A DNA stretch of 64,000 nt from Verrucomicrobiota bacterium (lineage in GTDB: Bacteria > Verrucomicrobiota > Verrucomicrobiia > Opitutales > Opitutaceae): NCBI GenBank assembly GCA_016235555.1, contig JACRKC010000081.1, positions 21,310 to 85,309 of the forward strand, read 5' to 3'. Under the pieces are notes generated by a model. It saw only the letters and a list, made by a program, of their open reading frames with translations, searched no databases and was not told the DNA's origin. Positions 42,823-48,001 of the stretch are shown in pieces. Numbering within the stretch: the stretch's first letter is position 1; the number at the start of each line of letters is the position of its first letter. A program made the translations under genes and the position numbers.

Positions 42823-44262
42823 TCAGTCCGCCAGCGGCACAGACTCGACGTCGCGGACGAGCGCCTCCGGATCGCGGTCGAGCTTCTGCATGATCTCGAA
42901 CACACGGTCGTTCCAACCCGCGAGGCAGTAGACGCGCTCCTGCGGAAACTGGAGCGTGCCGTTGCCCTTCAGATCGAAGCTGTAGATGCGCGGGGCCACA
43001 CCGTAGCGCTTCTGGTAATCCGCGAACGGCTGCACCGGCGCGCCACCGCCGACCCAACCCTGCATGTCCGACAGAATTACGATGCGGTCGTAGGCGCGGT
43101 TCGCGCGCTGGAAGATCGCATTGAAGTTCGTGCCACCGGAGATGAACGGGATGCTCTGCGCCGCCGTGAGCGTGGTGTCGCGGCGGTTCAGCGAGACGTA
43201 GCGGGCGTCATCGCTGAAGAGCATCAGATCGGCGCCGGTTGCCTTAACCAAGGTCGCGGCGAACAGCGAGCCAATCGCCTGCGGGCGACCCACCATCGAG
43301 CCCGACGAGTCGAGCGCGACGAGCGTGTTGCCCTCAAACTTTGGCACGTTGGCCAGCGAGTGATCGATGGCCGTGTTCAGCGCGTCCATCACGCGGCCGG
43401 CGCCCGACAGGTTGCCCTGCTTCAACACTTCGACCGCGGACAGGAACTGGAACGGAAACACGAGCGACTTGCGGACCGCGCGTTCGTCGGCGAGTTGCTG
43501 GCACAGTTCATCGACCAGTTCCGGCGCCTGGGTCAGGATGTTGCGCACGTTGCGGAGCAGCGCGAGGTAGCCGAGCTTGCGCTCGCGCACGAACTCGCCC
43601 CACGCCTGCGACTTTGCCGCCGCAACTTGCTCGGCGGTGTCGCCGTCGCCGGCCTGCGTGAGCTTCGTCTCCCACGTTTGGGCGGGAGCGAGTTCGCCGC
43701 GGACCAGCTTCGACAGCGCCGGCGTCGCCTTCGGGCGGACGAGGTTGACCGCGTCCACCATCTTGAAGGCGCCGTGCTCGCGACGATACTTGGCCACCTG
43801 GTGCTCGTCGAAACGGGCGAGCGCCGCGCCGAGACCCTTCTTCAGGGAGTTCGGCACGGGACGGCCGTAGACGGCAAGATAGTAACCGAGCGTCTCCATG
43901 ACATCGTCCGGGCGGCGCACGACCTGCGCGTAAAAGCTCTTGGTCCAGCGCGCGCCCTTGACGGACTTCGCGAGTTCGCCGGCGACGAGGTGGCTCACCG
44001 AGCGCATGCCGTAAGTGTTGCGCGCATAGAGCGCCGCCTTCGCGACGAAACGCGGATTACCGACCTTGGCGATCAGCTCACGAATCTTCTCCGTGGTCTG
44101 CTTCTCGGTGCGGTAGAATTCGTCCTCGAGGAACGTGGTGACGAGCACCGAGACGAGCTCGAGTTTCGCGGTCTGCGTAAACGCGCGACCGTTTTCAAAA
44201 TTGACCGTGTTGGGCGCGGACTTGCCGCGTGACAGCGGATTGAGGATGCTGAACTTGGCCAT
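42823..44262 (-). CDS. rsr: Ro60/Rsr TROVE-domain RNA-binding protein
   Basis: 479 residues. Bacterial orthologue of Ro60, a ring-shaped HEAT-repeat protein that binds Y RNAs on its outer surface and misfolded or cleaved RNA ends in its central hole. The TROVE domain fills the first about 300 residues (LSRGKSAPNTVNFENGRAF, YARNTYGMRSVSHLVAGEL, YYLAVYGRPVPNSLKKGLGA). The C-terminal von Willebrand A domain has an intact MIDAS motif, VALDSSGSM. A strong GGAGG lies 7 bases before ATG 44262. Y-RNA genes lie immediately upstream and an intrinsic terminator follows. Confidence 0.95.
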   Translation of the reverse strand: MAKFSILNPLSRGKSAPNTVNFENGRAFTQTAKLELVSVLVTTFLEDEFYRTEKQTTEKIRELIAKVGNPRFVAKAALYARNTYGMRSVSHLVAGELAKSVKGARWTKSFYAQVVRRPDDVMETLGYYLAVYGRPVPNSLKKGLGAALARFDEHQVAKYRREHGAFKMVDAVNLVRPKATPALSKLVRGELAPAQTWETKLTQAGDGDTAEQVAAAKSQAWGEFVRERKLGYLALLRNVRNILTQAPELVDELCQQLADERAVRKSLVFPFQFLSAVEVLKQGNLSGAGRVMDALNTAIDHSLANVPKFEGNTLVALDSSGSMVGRPQAIGSLFAATLVKATGADLMLFSDDARYVSLNRRDTTLTAAQSIPFISGGTNFNAIFQRANRAYDRIVILSDMQGWVGGGAPVQPFADYQKRYGVAPRIYSFDLKGNGTLQFPQERVYCLAGWNDRVFEIMQKLDRDPEALVRDVESVPLAD

Positions 44263-44283
44263 GATGGCCTCCTTTTCTTTGCT

Positions 44284-44306
44284 GGAATCGCGAGCGCTGG
44301 CTCGCG
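44284..44306 (-). promoter_or_regulatory. Hairpin in the Ro60 leader
   Basis: ATCGCGAGC and GCTCGCGAT form a perfect 9-bp stem about 25 bases upstream of the Ro60 start, between the last Y-RNA-like gene and the ribosome-binding site. It could be a processing or translational control element. Confidence 0.45.
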
Positions 44307-44342
44307 ATGGGATAGCCCGGACGCCGGGACACGGTGGTATAT

Positions 44343-44473
44343 GCGGGAGAACAACGTTCGCAGAGACGGCCTTGCGGCCGCTGAATGCTCTACCACTGAG
44401 CTATGCGCCGAAGCGCAGGCGGGATTGAACCGCCGACATTTCAGTTCGAAGTAGCTGCGAACTCACTGCCCGC
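44343..44473 (-). ncRNA. Y-RNA-like RNA 1, YrlA type with tRNA mimic
   Basis: 131 nt. Closing stem GCGGG/CCCGC, bulged C, AG/CT, internal loop, then stem GTTCGCAG/CTGCGAAC. The distal part is a tRNA mimic in permuted order: a T-arm (GGCGG TTCAATC CCGCC), an acceptor-like TGCGC-TTCG-GCGCA hairpin, a D-arm with AGTGGTA loop, and CTGAAAT/ATTCAG replacing the anticodon stem. This is the known YrlA plan. Its elbow is canonical (GG in the D-loop, TTC in the T-loop), unlike the array tRNAs. Confidence 0.88.
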
Positions 44474-44484
44474 AAAATCGAGAC

Positions 44485-44566
44485 GAGGGAGAAAGCCGAA
44501 CGCGGGTTCTGGATTTGAACTAGGGCACTTGCGTGCTTACGAAGGAACCGCGCCCTCACTGCCCTC
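44485..44566 (-). ncRNA. Y-RNA-like RNA 2
   Basis: 82 nt. Closing stem GAGGG/CCCTC with bulged C and AG/CT, then CGCGGTTC/GAACCCGCG with one extra C. Distal GCAC-GCAA-GTGC hairpin and a T-arm-like TAGTTCAAATCCA, but no D-arm. Confidence 0.8.
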
Positions 44567-44577
44567 GAAATTGAATC

Positions 44578-44708
44578 GGAGGAGAAGGCCGCGAGCGGGA
44601 TTGATCTTCCGCCACCGAACCGTTGCCGGCCCGGGCAGGGGTCGAACCTGCAGACTCTCGTCTTTCGACGAGCGCGTTTTCCGAAGTAACCGCTCACTCA
44701 CTGCCTCC
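44578..44708 (-). ncRNA. Y-RNA-like RNA 3
   Basis: 131 nt. Closing stem GGAGG/CCTCC, bulged C, AG/CT; second stem GTGAGCGG/CCGCTCGC. Distal hairpin CTCGTC-GAAA-GACGAG and a canonical T-arm GCAGG TTCGACC CCTGC, so at least part of a tRNA mimic is present. Confidence 0.82.
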
Positions 44709-44718
44709 GAAATAGAAT

Positions 44719-44804
44719 CTGGGAGAAACACAGGCGAAGTGCGCCGTGGCTCGCGCCACGACATGGTTCGTTAACAGCGAAGTAACTTCGCCCTTACTGC
44801 CCAG
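44719..44804 (-). ncRNA. Y-RNA-like RNA 4
   Basis: 86 nt. Closing stem CTGGG/CCCAG, bulged C, AG/CT; second stem GGCGAAGT/ACTTCGCC. Distal hairpin CGTGGC-GCGA-GCCACG; no tRNA-like part. Confidence 0.82.
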
Positions 44805-44813
44805 AAAAAGGAA

Positions 44814-45014
44814 CCGGGAGAAAAACAGACGCGGATTTTTCTGCTGAAGCATCCGCAGCGTGGCTTTCGCGCACGCTCGATGCCTCAGTCCCCTGGAGCC
44901 CTTCCCACACGATGTTCGCACATCATGGGGGCGCTCGTTTTCGCATCCCTTCTTAGCCAGAGGGCACGGGGTTTGGTTTGGTGGCGGCGAAGTAACCTCG
45001 TCTTCACTGCCCGG
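44814..45014 (-). ncRNA. Y-RNA-like RNA 5, long form
   Basis: 201 nt. Closing stem CCGGG/CCCGG, bulged C, AG/CT; second stem AGACG/CGTCT. The long interior contains GATGT-GCGA-ACATC and other hairpins not assigned. It may be an expanded Y RNA or two fused units. Confidence 0.7.
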
Positions 45015-45018
45015 TAAA

Positions 45019-45093
45019 TGGAGCCTCCTGCCGGACGTGCGCCGGCCTCGCAGCGCTACAAGGGCTGCACGTCGCTCTCTACGCTTAAGAGGC
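45019..45093 (-). tRNA. tRNA-Thr(UGU)
   Basis: Lies between Y-RNA-like genes 5 and 6. Acceptor GCCTCTT/AGGAGGC, T73, CCA. Loop CTTGTAG with a C-C mismatch at the top of the stem. T-loop CGCACGT. Confidence 0.85.
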
Positions 45094-45102
45094 AAAAGGA
45101 AA

Positions 45103-45173
45103 TTGGGGAGAAACCTGATCAGAGTGGTTTGGATCGTGTTTCAGACGAAGTAACCCTGACCTCACTGCCCCAA
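45103..45173 (-). ncRNA. Y-RNA-like RNA 6, short form
   Basis: 71 nt. Closing stem TTGGGG/CCCCAA, bulged C, AG/CT; second stem GGTCAG/CTGATC. Simple distal loop containing TTACTTCG. First Y-RNA-like unit in transcription order, 3 nt from tRNA-Ile(UAU). Confidence 0.8.
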
Positions 45174-45176
45174 AGA

Positions 45177-45269
45177 TGGTGGTCGCCGCTGGAGTTGCAC
45201 CAGCACAACCCGCCAGTCCGGCGGTGGCGGAGGTATAAGCTCCGTATGCTACTGTTACATCAGACGACC
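45177..45269 (-). tRNA. tRNA-Ile(UAU)
   Basis: Acceptor GGTCGTC/GGCGACC, A73, CCA. Stem CGGAG/CTCCG, loop CTTATAC. Unusually long variable region with hairpin CCGCC-GGACT-GGCGG. T-loop TGCAACT. A UAU anticodon reads AUA without the lysidine modification that bacterial CAU needs. Confidence 0.75.
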
Positions 45270-45273
45270 GAAA

Positions 45274-45347
45274 TGGCAGCCACGCGGAGAATCGCGCTCC
45301 GATGTCCAGCTTGAGAGGCTGGCGAACTACTCTTGTTCGACGTGGCT
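45274..45347 (-). tRNA. tRNA-Glu(CUC)
   Basis: Acceptor AGCCACG/CGTGGCT, G73, CCA. Stem CCAGC/GCTGG, loop CTCTCAA. T-loop CGCGATT. Confidence 0.88.
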
Positions 45348-45359
45348 GTGAAAAATTGA

Positions 45360-45441
45360 TCGGCGAGACAGGACTTGCACCTGCATGGGCCTTCGCCCGC
45401 GAGTTTCTGAGACTCGTGTGTATACGCTCCACCACTCGCCG
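45360..45441 (-). tRNA. tRNA-Leu(CAG)
   Basis: Class II; acceptor CGGCGAG/CTCGCCG, A73 followed by TCA rather than CCA. Stem CGAGT/ACTCG, loop CTCAGAA. T-loop TGCAAGT. Confidence 0.88.
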
Positions 45442-45448
45442 AAAAAAT

Positions 45449-45622
45449 TGGTGCGGCCGGGGCGACTTGCACGCCCACGCGCCTGAGGGCGCGGCGGTTT
45501 TTAAGACCGCCCGGTCTACTGTTGTTCACCTCGCTGCCCAAAGGGCGCCCGCTCAGTTCACCCACTCGCTGCGCTCGGGGCTGCGCCATCTCCGCGCTTC
45601 GCGCTCCGTCCACGCACGGCCG
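45449..45622 (-). tRNA. tRNA-Leu(UAA) interrupted before the D-arm
   Basis: Class II; acceptor GCGGCCG/CGGCCGC, A73, CCA. Stem GCGGT/ACCGC, loop CTTAAAA, variable hairpin CGCGCC-TCA-GGCGCG. T-loop TGCAAGT. About 84 nt of palindromic DNA separates the 5' acceptor strand from the D-arm. Confidence 0.78.
45530..45613 (-). repeat. Type A-related insert in tRNA-Leu(UAA)
   Basis: Contains GGACGGAGCGCGAAGCGCGG and CCCCGAGCGCAGCGAGT as in type A, followed by GGGCGCCCTTTGGGC. Probably a compound insertion; ends approximate. Confidence 0.65.
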
Positions 45623-45625
45623 CAA

Positions 45626-45715
45626 ATGGTCGCGGCGGCCGGATTCGCACCGGCACGGGCAATCACGCCCAGCGGGTTTTGAGCCCGCCGTGTTTCCTGA
45701 TTTCACCACGCCGCG
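45626..45715 (-). tRNA. tRNA-Leu(CAA)
   Basis: Class II; acceptor CGCGGCG/CGCCGCG, A73, CCA. Stem GCGGG/CCCGC, loop CTCAAAA. Variable arm GGGCGTGATTGCCC. T-loop TGCGAAT. Confidence 0.9.
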
Positions 45716-45722
45716 ATTAGAT

Positions 45723-45875
45723 TGGTGCGGACCGAGGGAAGGACTCGCGCTCACGCGCTCGGGGCTTCGCCCCACGCCTACGGCGTGCCGGTCGGTCTGC
45801 TGGCCTTCCGCACCCTCATGGACTTTCGCCCATCGGCTCCTCGGGCCGACGCGTCTACTGGTCCGCCACGTCCGC
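45723..45875 (-). tRNA. tRNA-Leu(GAG) interrupted in the T-loop
   Basis: Class II; acceptor GCGGACG/GGTCCGC with one G-G mismatch, A73, CCA. Stem TCGGC/GCCGA, loop CCGAGGA with C33. T-stem GAGGG/CCCTC. A 67-nt insert sits in the T-loop; excision leaves TGCGCTT. Confidence 0.8.
45742..45808 (-). repeat. 67-nt type B insert in tRNA-Leu(GAG)
   Basis: Sense GAAGGCCAGCAGACCGACCG to GAGCGCGTGAGCGCGAGTC; close copy of the tRNA-Arg(UCG) insert, at the same T-loop position. Confidence 0.8.
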
Positions 45876-45887
45876 ATGAAAAAAGAA

Positions 45888-45962
45888 TGGAGCATCCACA
45901 GGGACGTGCGCCCCGCTCTCTGCCTTACCACGGCAGGCCGTCGCTTTCTACGGGTTGGATGC
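45888..45962 (-). tRNA. tRNA-Thr(GGU)
   Basis: Acceptor GCATCCA/TGGATGC, T73, CCA. Stem CTGCC/GGCAG, loop GTGGTAA. T-loop CGCACGT. Confidence 0.88.
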
Positions 45963-45964
45963 AT

Positions 45965-46051
45965 TGGTCGAAGCGGAAGGACTCGCACCTTCGGAGCCCG
46001 CGAGGGCGACGCGTTTACAGCGCGCTGCATTTGCTGCTCTGCCACGCTTCG
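45965..46051 (-). tRNA. tRNA-Tyr(GUA)
   Basis: Class II as in bacteria generally; acceptor CGAAGCG/CGCTTCG, A73, CCA. Stem GCGCG/CGCGT, loop CTGTAAA. T-loop TGCGAGT. Confidence 0.9.
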
Positions 46052-46057
46052 AAAAAA

Positions 46058-46133
46058 TGGGGGCTCGAGCGGGATTCGCACCCGCGACCTTCTCCTTATG
46101 AGGGAGCTGCGCTCACTACTGCGCCATCGAGCC
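46058..46133 (-). tRNA. tRNA-Met(CAU) 1
   Basis: Acceptor GGCTCGA/TCGAGCC, C73, CCA. Loop CTCATAA. The 1-72 pair is G-C, so it lacks the initiator mismatch. T-loop TGCGAAT. Confidence 0.88.
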
Positions 46134-46136
46134 AAG

Positions 46137-46307
46137 TGGCAGTTTGTGCTGCCGCTGGGGCAGCGAAACTGGTGGGCCGCCTCGGCGAAGCGAAGCGGAG
46201 CGGCACGCCGCAGGTGTGGGCCGACGGCCCGAGCGCGCTGCGCGAGTCAAATGCTCCGAGTTCTGCCGCTTAAGAGACGGCAGCTTCACGATTAAAGCTT
46301 GCGACCC
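46137..46307 (-). pseudogene. tRNA-Lys(CUU), 3' half lost to an inverted insert
   Basis: 5' part intact: acceptor strand GGGTCGC, D-arm GCTTTAATCGTGAAGC, stem GCCGT/GCGGC with loop CTCTTAA. After the start of the T-arm the sequence runs into a palindromic element in opposite orientation (ending near 46248 on the plus strand). No GCGACCC acceptor partner is found; the 3' end is an unrelated hairpin ending ACTGCCA. It is also the only tRNA here without AG in the D-loop. Confidence 0.65.
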
Positions 46308-46314
46308 GAAAAAG

Positions 46315-46393
46315 TGGTGGAGCCTGCGGGTGTCGCACCCGCCTGAAATTCTCCCTGCCAGGGAGACGACCACGCTGCGCGGTCCCAGGCCCC
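46315..46393 (-). tRNA. tRNA-Ala(GGC)
   Basis: Acceptor GGGGCCT/AGGCTCC, A73, CCA. Stem TCTCC/GGAGA, loop CTGGCAG. T-loop TGCGACA. No G3-U70-type identity pair in the usual place; the 3-70 pair is G-U. Confidence 0.87.
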
Positions 46394-46396
46394 GAA

Positions 46397-46471
46397 TGGC
46401 TGCGGCAGGAGGACTCGCACCTCCATTCACGGATTCAAAGTCCGCTGTCCTGCTGATTAGACGACACCGCA
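46397..46471 (-). tRNA. tRNA-Gln(UUG)
   Basis: Acceptor TGCGGTG/TGCCGCA, G73, CCA. Stem GCGGA/TCCGT, loop CTTTGAA. T-loop TGCGAGT. D-arm GTCTAATCAGCAGGAC. Confidence 0.9.
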
Positions 46472-46478
46472 ACAAATT

Positions 46479-46555
46479 TGGTCAGGGTGACAGGACTTGC
46501 ACCTGCATGATCTCCCTTCCGAGGGGAGTCGCCGACTGTTTGGCACCACACCCTG
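46479..46555 (-). tRNA. tRNA-Pro(CGG)
   Basis: Acceptor CAGGGTG/CACCCTG, A73, CCA. Stem CTCCC/GGGAG, loop CTCGGAA. T-loop TGCAAGT. Confidence 0.9.
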
Positions 46556-46568
46556 ATGTGGAAATTGA

Positions 46569-46601
46569 ACCGGCCCGGAGGCACGTGCGCTCCGGGCCGG
46601 T
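46569..46601 (-). terminator. Strong hairpin downstream of the 30-aa ORF
   Basis: ACCGGCCCGGAG and CTCCGGGCCGGT form a 12-bp stem, 15 bases past the small ORF stop. The T-richer side is on the plus strand (GTTGTTTTC), so it may work in both directions or as a processing barrier. Confidence 0.6.
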
Positions 46602-46615
46602 GTTGTTTTCTGTCA

Positions 46616-46708
46616 TTAGCGAGTCAGCGGGCGGCGGTCGTAGTCGGCGCGTGCGATGAGCACGAGACCGACAACCGCGAGCCACGCGACCACGAGGGCA
46701 GCGATCAT
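46616..46708 (-). CDS. Small membrane peptide (30 aa) inside the tRNA array
   Basis: The peptide is a hydrophobic helix, IAALVVAWLAVVGLVLIA, followed by a charged tail RADYDRRPLTR. A GAAAGGA box lies 7 bases before the ATG. Single predicted membrane span with a cytoplasmic-type basic tail, the look of a small regulatory or toxin-like membrane peptide. It is the only protein-coding sequence among the right-hand tRNA genes and is followed by a strong hairpin. No homology can be claimed. Confidence 0.6.
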   Translation of the reverse strand: MIAALVVAWLAVVGLVLIARADYDRRPLTR

Positions 46709-46796
46709 GTCGTTGTCCTTTCTGTCCTGGAGGCCTTGCTCCTGAGAGCTTCGGCCGTTCACCGCGCACGCTCCCCGAACGGAGCGCGCGCGAAAT

Positions 46797-46876
46797 TGGT
46801 GCTGGCGGAGTGGAGGTGACTCGTCTCCGGATCTTGCGCCGGGCCAGCTGATCTCCTCGCCAGATCAAACCCTCCG
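46797..46876 (-). ncRNA. Degenerate or minimal tRNA-like RNA, no anticodon assigned
   Basis: Ends in CCA at either of two spots. A D-arm-like GATCT..AGATC hairpin and a T-arm-like GGAG..CTCC hairpin with CGAGTCA loop are visible, but no 5-bp anticodon stem with a 7-nt loop fits. GCTGGC/GCCAGC could close a shorter two-hairpin form. Confidence 0.45.
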
Positions 46877-46892
46877 AAACTGGCTAAGGAAA

Positions 46893-46968
46893 TGGTCGTC
46901 GGCCTCGGTGATGCTCCGAGCGATGCCTGCATGTCGGGCAGGTGACGTCACTGGCTGTCTCGCCGACG
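46893..46968 (-). tRNA. tRNA-Val(GAC)
   Basis: Acceptor CGTCGGC/GCCGACG, A73, CCA. Stem CCTGC/GCAGG, loop CCGACAT with C33. T-loop AGCATCA. Confidence 0.87.
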
Positions 46969-46972
46969 AGAT

Positions 46973-47047
46973 TGGCTCCCCAGGCAGGCTCCGCCCCTGC
47001 ACATCCGCATTAACAGTGCGGCGTTCTACTGGTTGAACTACCGGGGA
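46973..47047 (-). tRNA. tRNA-Asn(GUU)
   Basis: Acceptor TCCCCGG/CTGGGGA, G73, CCA. Stem CCGCA/TGCGG, loop CTGTTAA. T-loop GGCGGAG. Confidence 0.9.
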
Positions 47048-47054
47048 ATGAAAG

Positions 47055-47131
47055 TGGTCGAGGTGGAGGGACTCGCACCCCCGTTGAGGCTGGGTGTAGG
47101 CCAGCTGCCATGGCTGCTAGGCGACACCTCG
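47055..47131 (-). tRNA. tRNA-Val(UAC)
   Basis: Acceptor CGAGGTG/CACCTCG, A73, CCA. Stem GCTGG/CCAGC, loop CCTACAC with C33. T-loop TGCGAGT. Confidence 0.88.
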
Positions 47132-47135
47132 AAAT

Positions 47136-47212
47136 TGGCGCTCGTGATCGGACTCGCACCGACTGACTTCCCTTCGACAGAGGGCTGATTCGACTCCTTC
47201 ATCTCCACGAGC
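47136..47212 (-). tRNA. tRNA-Asp(GUC)
   Basis: Acceptor GCTCGTG/CACGAGC, G73, CCA. Stem GCCCT/AGGGA, loop CTGTCGA. T-loop TGCGAGT. Confidence 0.9.
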
Positions 47213-47214
47213 AG

Positions 47215-47290
47215 TGGTCAGGTGGGCGGGAGTTGCACCCGCTTCCCCGGCTTCACGGGCCGGTGCTCCGCTGACTGAGCCACACACCTG
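47215..47290 (-). tRNA. tRNA-His(GUG)
   Basis: Acceptor CAGGTGT/CCACCTG, A73, CCA. Stem CCGGC/GCCGG, loop CCGTGAA with C33. T-loop TGCAACT. The base before position 1 is T, so no encoded G-1, and position 73 is A rather than the usual bacterial C; histidine identity therefore rests on the anticodon. Confidence 0.83.
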
Positions 47291-47299
47291 ATGAAAAAT

Positions 47300-47374
47300 T
47301 GGTCGGAGCGGCGGGACTCGCACCCGCGTGATCTCGGTCCCAAGCCGAGTGCCTCGCTTCTAGGCTACGCTCCA
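47300..47374 (-). tRNA. tRNA-Pro(UGG)
   Basis: Acceptor TGGAGCG/CGCTCCG with a terminal U-G pair, A73, CCA. Stem CTCGG/CCGAG, loop CTTGGGA. T-loop TGCGAGT. Confidence 0.9.
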
Positions 47375-47375
47375 A

Positions 47376-47448
47376 TGGGAGCAGGATTCCGAGTTGCACG
47401 GAATCAGCCGGCTTATGAGACCGGCGGCGGGACTCTCCGCTTCCTGCT
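47376..47448 (-). tRNA. tRNA-Met(CAU) 2
   Basis: Acceptor AGCAGGA/TCCTGCT, C73, CCA. Stem CCGGT/GCCGG, loop CTCATAA. Short D-arm CGGAGAGTCCCG. T-loop TGCAACT. Confidence 0.87.
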
Positions 47449-47455
47449 ATCAAAA

Positions 47456-47531
47456 TGGTGGGAATGGTTGGAATCGCACCAACACCTCCTCGTCTTCAGC
47501 GAGACGTGCAGACTCTCTACACTACGTTCCC
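47456..47531 (-). tRNA. tRNA-Phe(GAA)
   Basis: Acceptor GGGAACG/CATTCCC with one C-A mismatch, A73, CCA. Stem TCTCG/CGAGG, loop CTGAAGA. T-loop TGCGATT. Confidence 0.9.
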
Positions 47532-47541
47532 AAAAGAGATT

Positions 47542-47616
47542 TGGCACGGACGGCAGGTAACGCTCCCGCATCGGGCCGTTTTGGAGACGGCTGCCTTGCT
47601 TGTCGGCCACGTCCGT
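47542..47616 (-). tRNA. tRNA-Trp(CCA)
   Basis: Acceptor ACGGACG/CGTCCGT, G73, CCA. Stem GCCGT/ACGGC, loop CTCCAAA. T-loop AGCGTTA. Confidence 0.9.
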
Positions 47617-47617
47617 G

Positions 47618-47692
47618 TGGTGCCCGAGGCCGGTAGCGCGCCGGCTCCCGCTGTTTGGAAGACAGCCATGCATCTGGGAACACCTCTCGGGC
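47618..47692 (-). tRNA. tRNA-Gly(UCC)
   Basis: Acceptor GCCCGAG/CTCGGGC, A73, CCA. Stem GCTGT/ACAGC, loop CTTCCAA. T-loop CGCGCTA. Confidence 0.9.
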
Positions 47693-47697
47693 GAAAC

Positions 47698-47772
47698 TGG
47701 TGGAGCAGGACGGTTACGCTCCGTCTCCTCCGCGTTGCAAGTGCGGCGTGCTGCTATTGTCACTACAGCCCC
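47698..47772 (-). tRNA. tRNA-Ala(UGC)
   Basis: Acceptor GGGGCTG/CTGCTCC with one U-U mismatch; 3-70 is a G-U pair as expected for alanine identity. Loop CTTGCAA. T-loop AGCGTAA. CCA encoded. Confidence 0.88.
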
Positions 47773-47777
47773 AAAAG

Positions 47778-47920
47778 TGGACACGACGGCGGGATTCGCA
47801 CCCGCGACCCTCAGCTTTGCAGGCTGGTCCCTTGGCTGTTGACTCGCGCTCGCGCGCTCGGGGCTTCGCCCCGCACCTACGGTGCGCCGGTCAGCCTCCT
47901 GGCCTCCCGGGCACGTCGTG
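47778..47920 (-). tRNA. tRNA-Cys(GCA) interrupted in the D-loop
   Basis: Acceptor CACGACG/CGTCGTG, T73, CCA. Loop CTGCAAA. T-loop TGCGAAT. A 66-nt insert lies in the D-loop; excision leaves CCC-GGAACAGCCAA-GGG. It is the only cysteine tRNA of the array. Confidence 0.82.
47841..47906 (-). repeat. 66-nt type B insert in tRNA-Cys(GCA)
   Basis: Sense GAGGCCAGGAGGCTGACCGG to GAGCGCGCGAGCGCGAGTC, with the same GGGGCGAAGCCCC hairpin as the T-loop inserts. Confidence 0.8.
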
Positions 47921-47924
47921 ACGG

Positions 47925-47998
47925 AAATAGAACCGCGGCTCAGGTCACTCGGCGGGAGAAGACTTCTCTCCCGTCCGTCCTCAATGACCGCGGATTAA
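47925..47998 (-). other. Unassigned hairpin-rich spacer in the array
   Basis: CCGCGG at both ends and GGGAGAGAAGTCTTCTCCC inside. No anticodon arm or T-arm is found; possibly a remnant or a processing or termination element. Confidence 0.35.
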
Positions 47999-48001
47999 GT
48001 T

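Noticed and set aside
41854..47906. Group I or group II introns in tRNA genes
   Set aside because: The inserts are only 61-84 nt, far below the size of either intron type, and lack their conserved cores.
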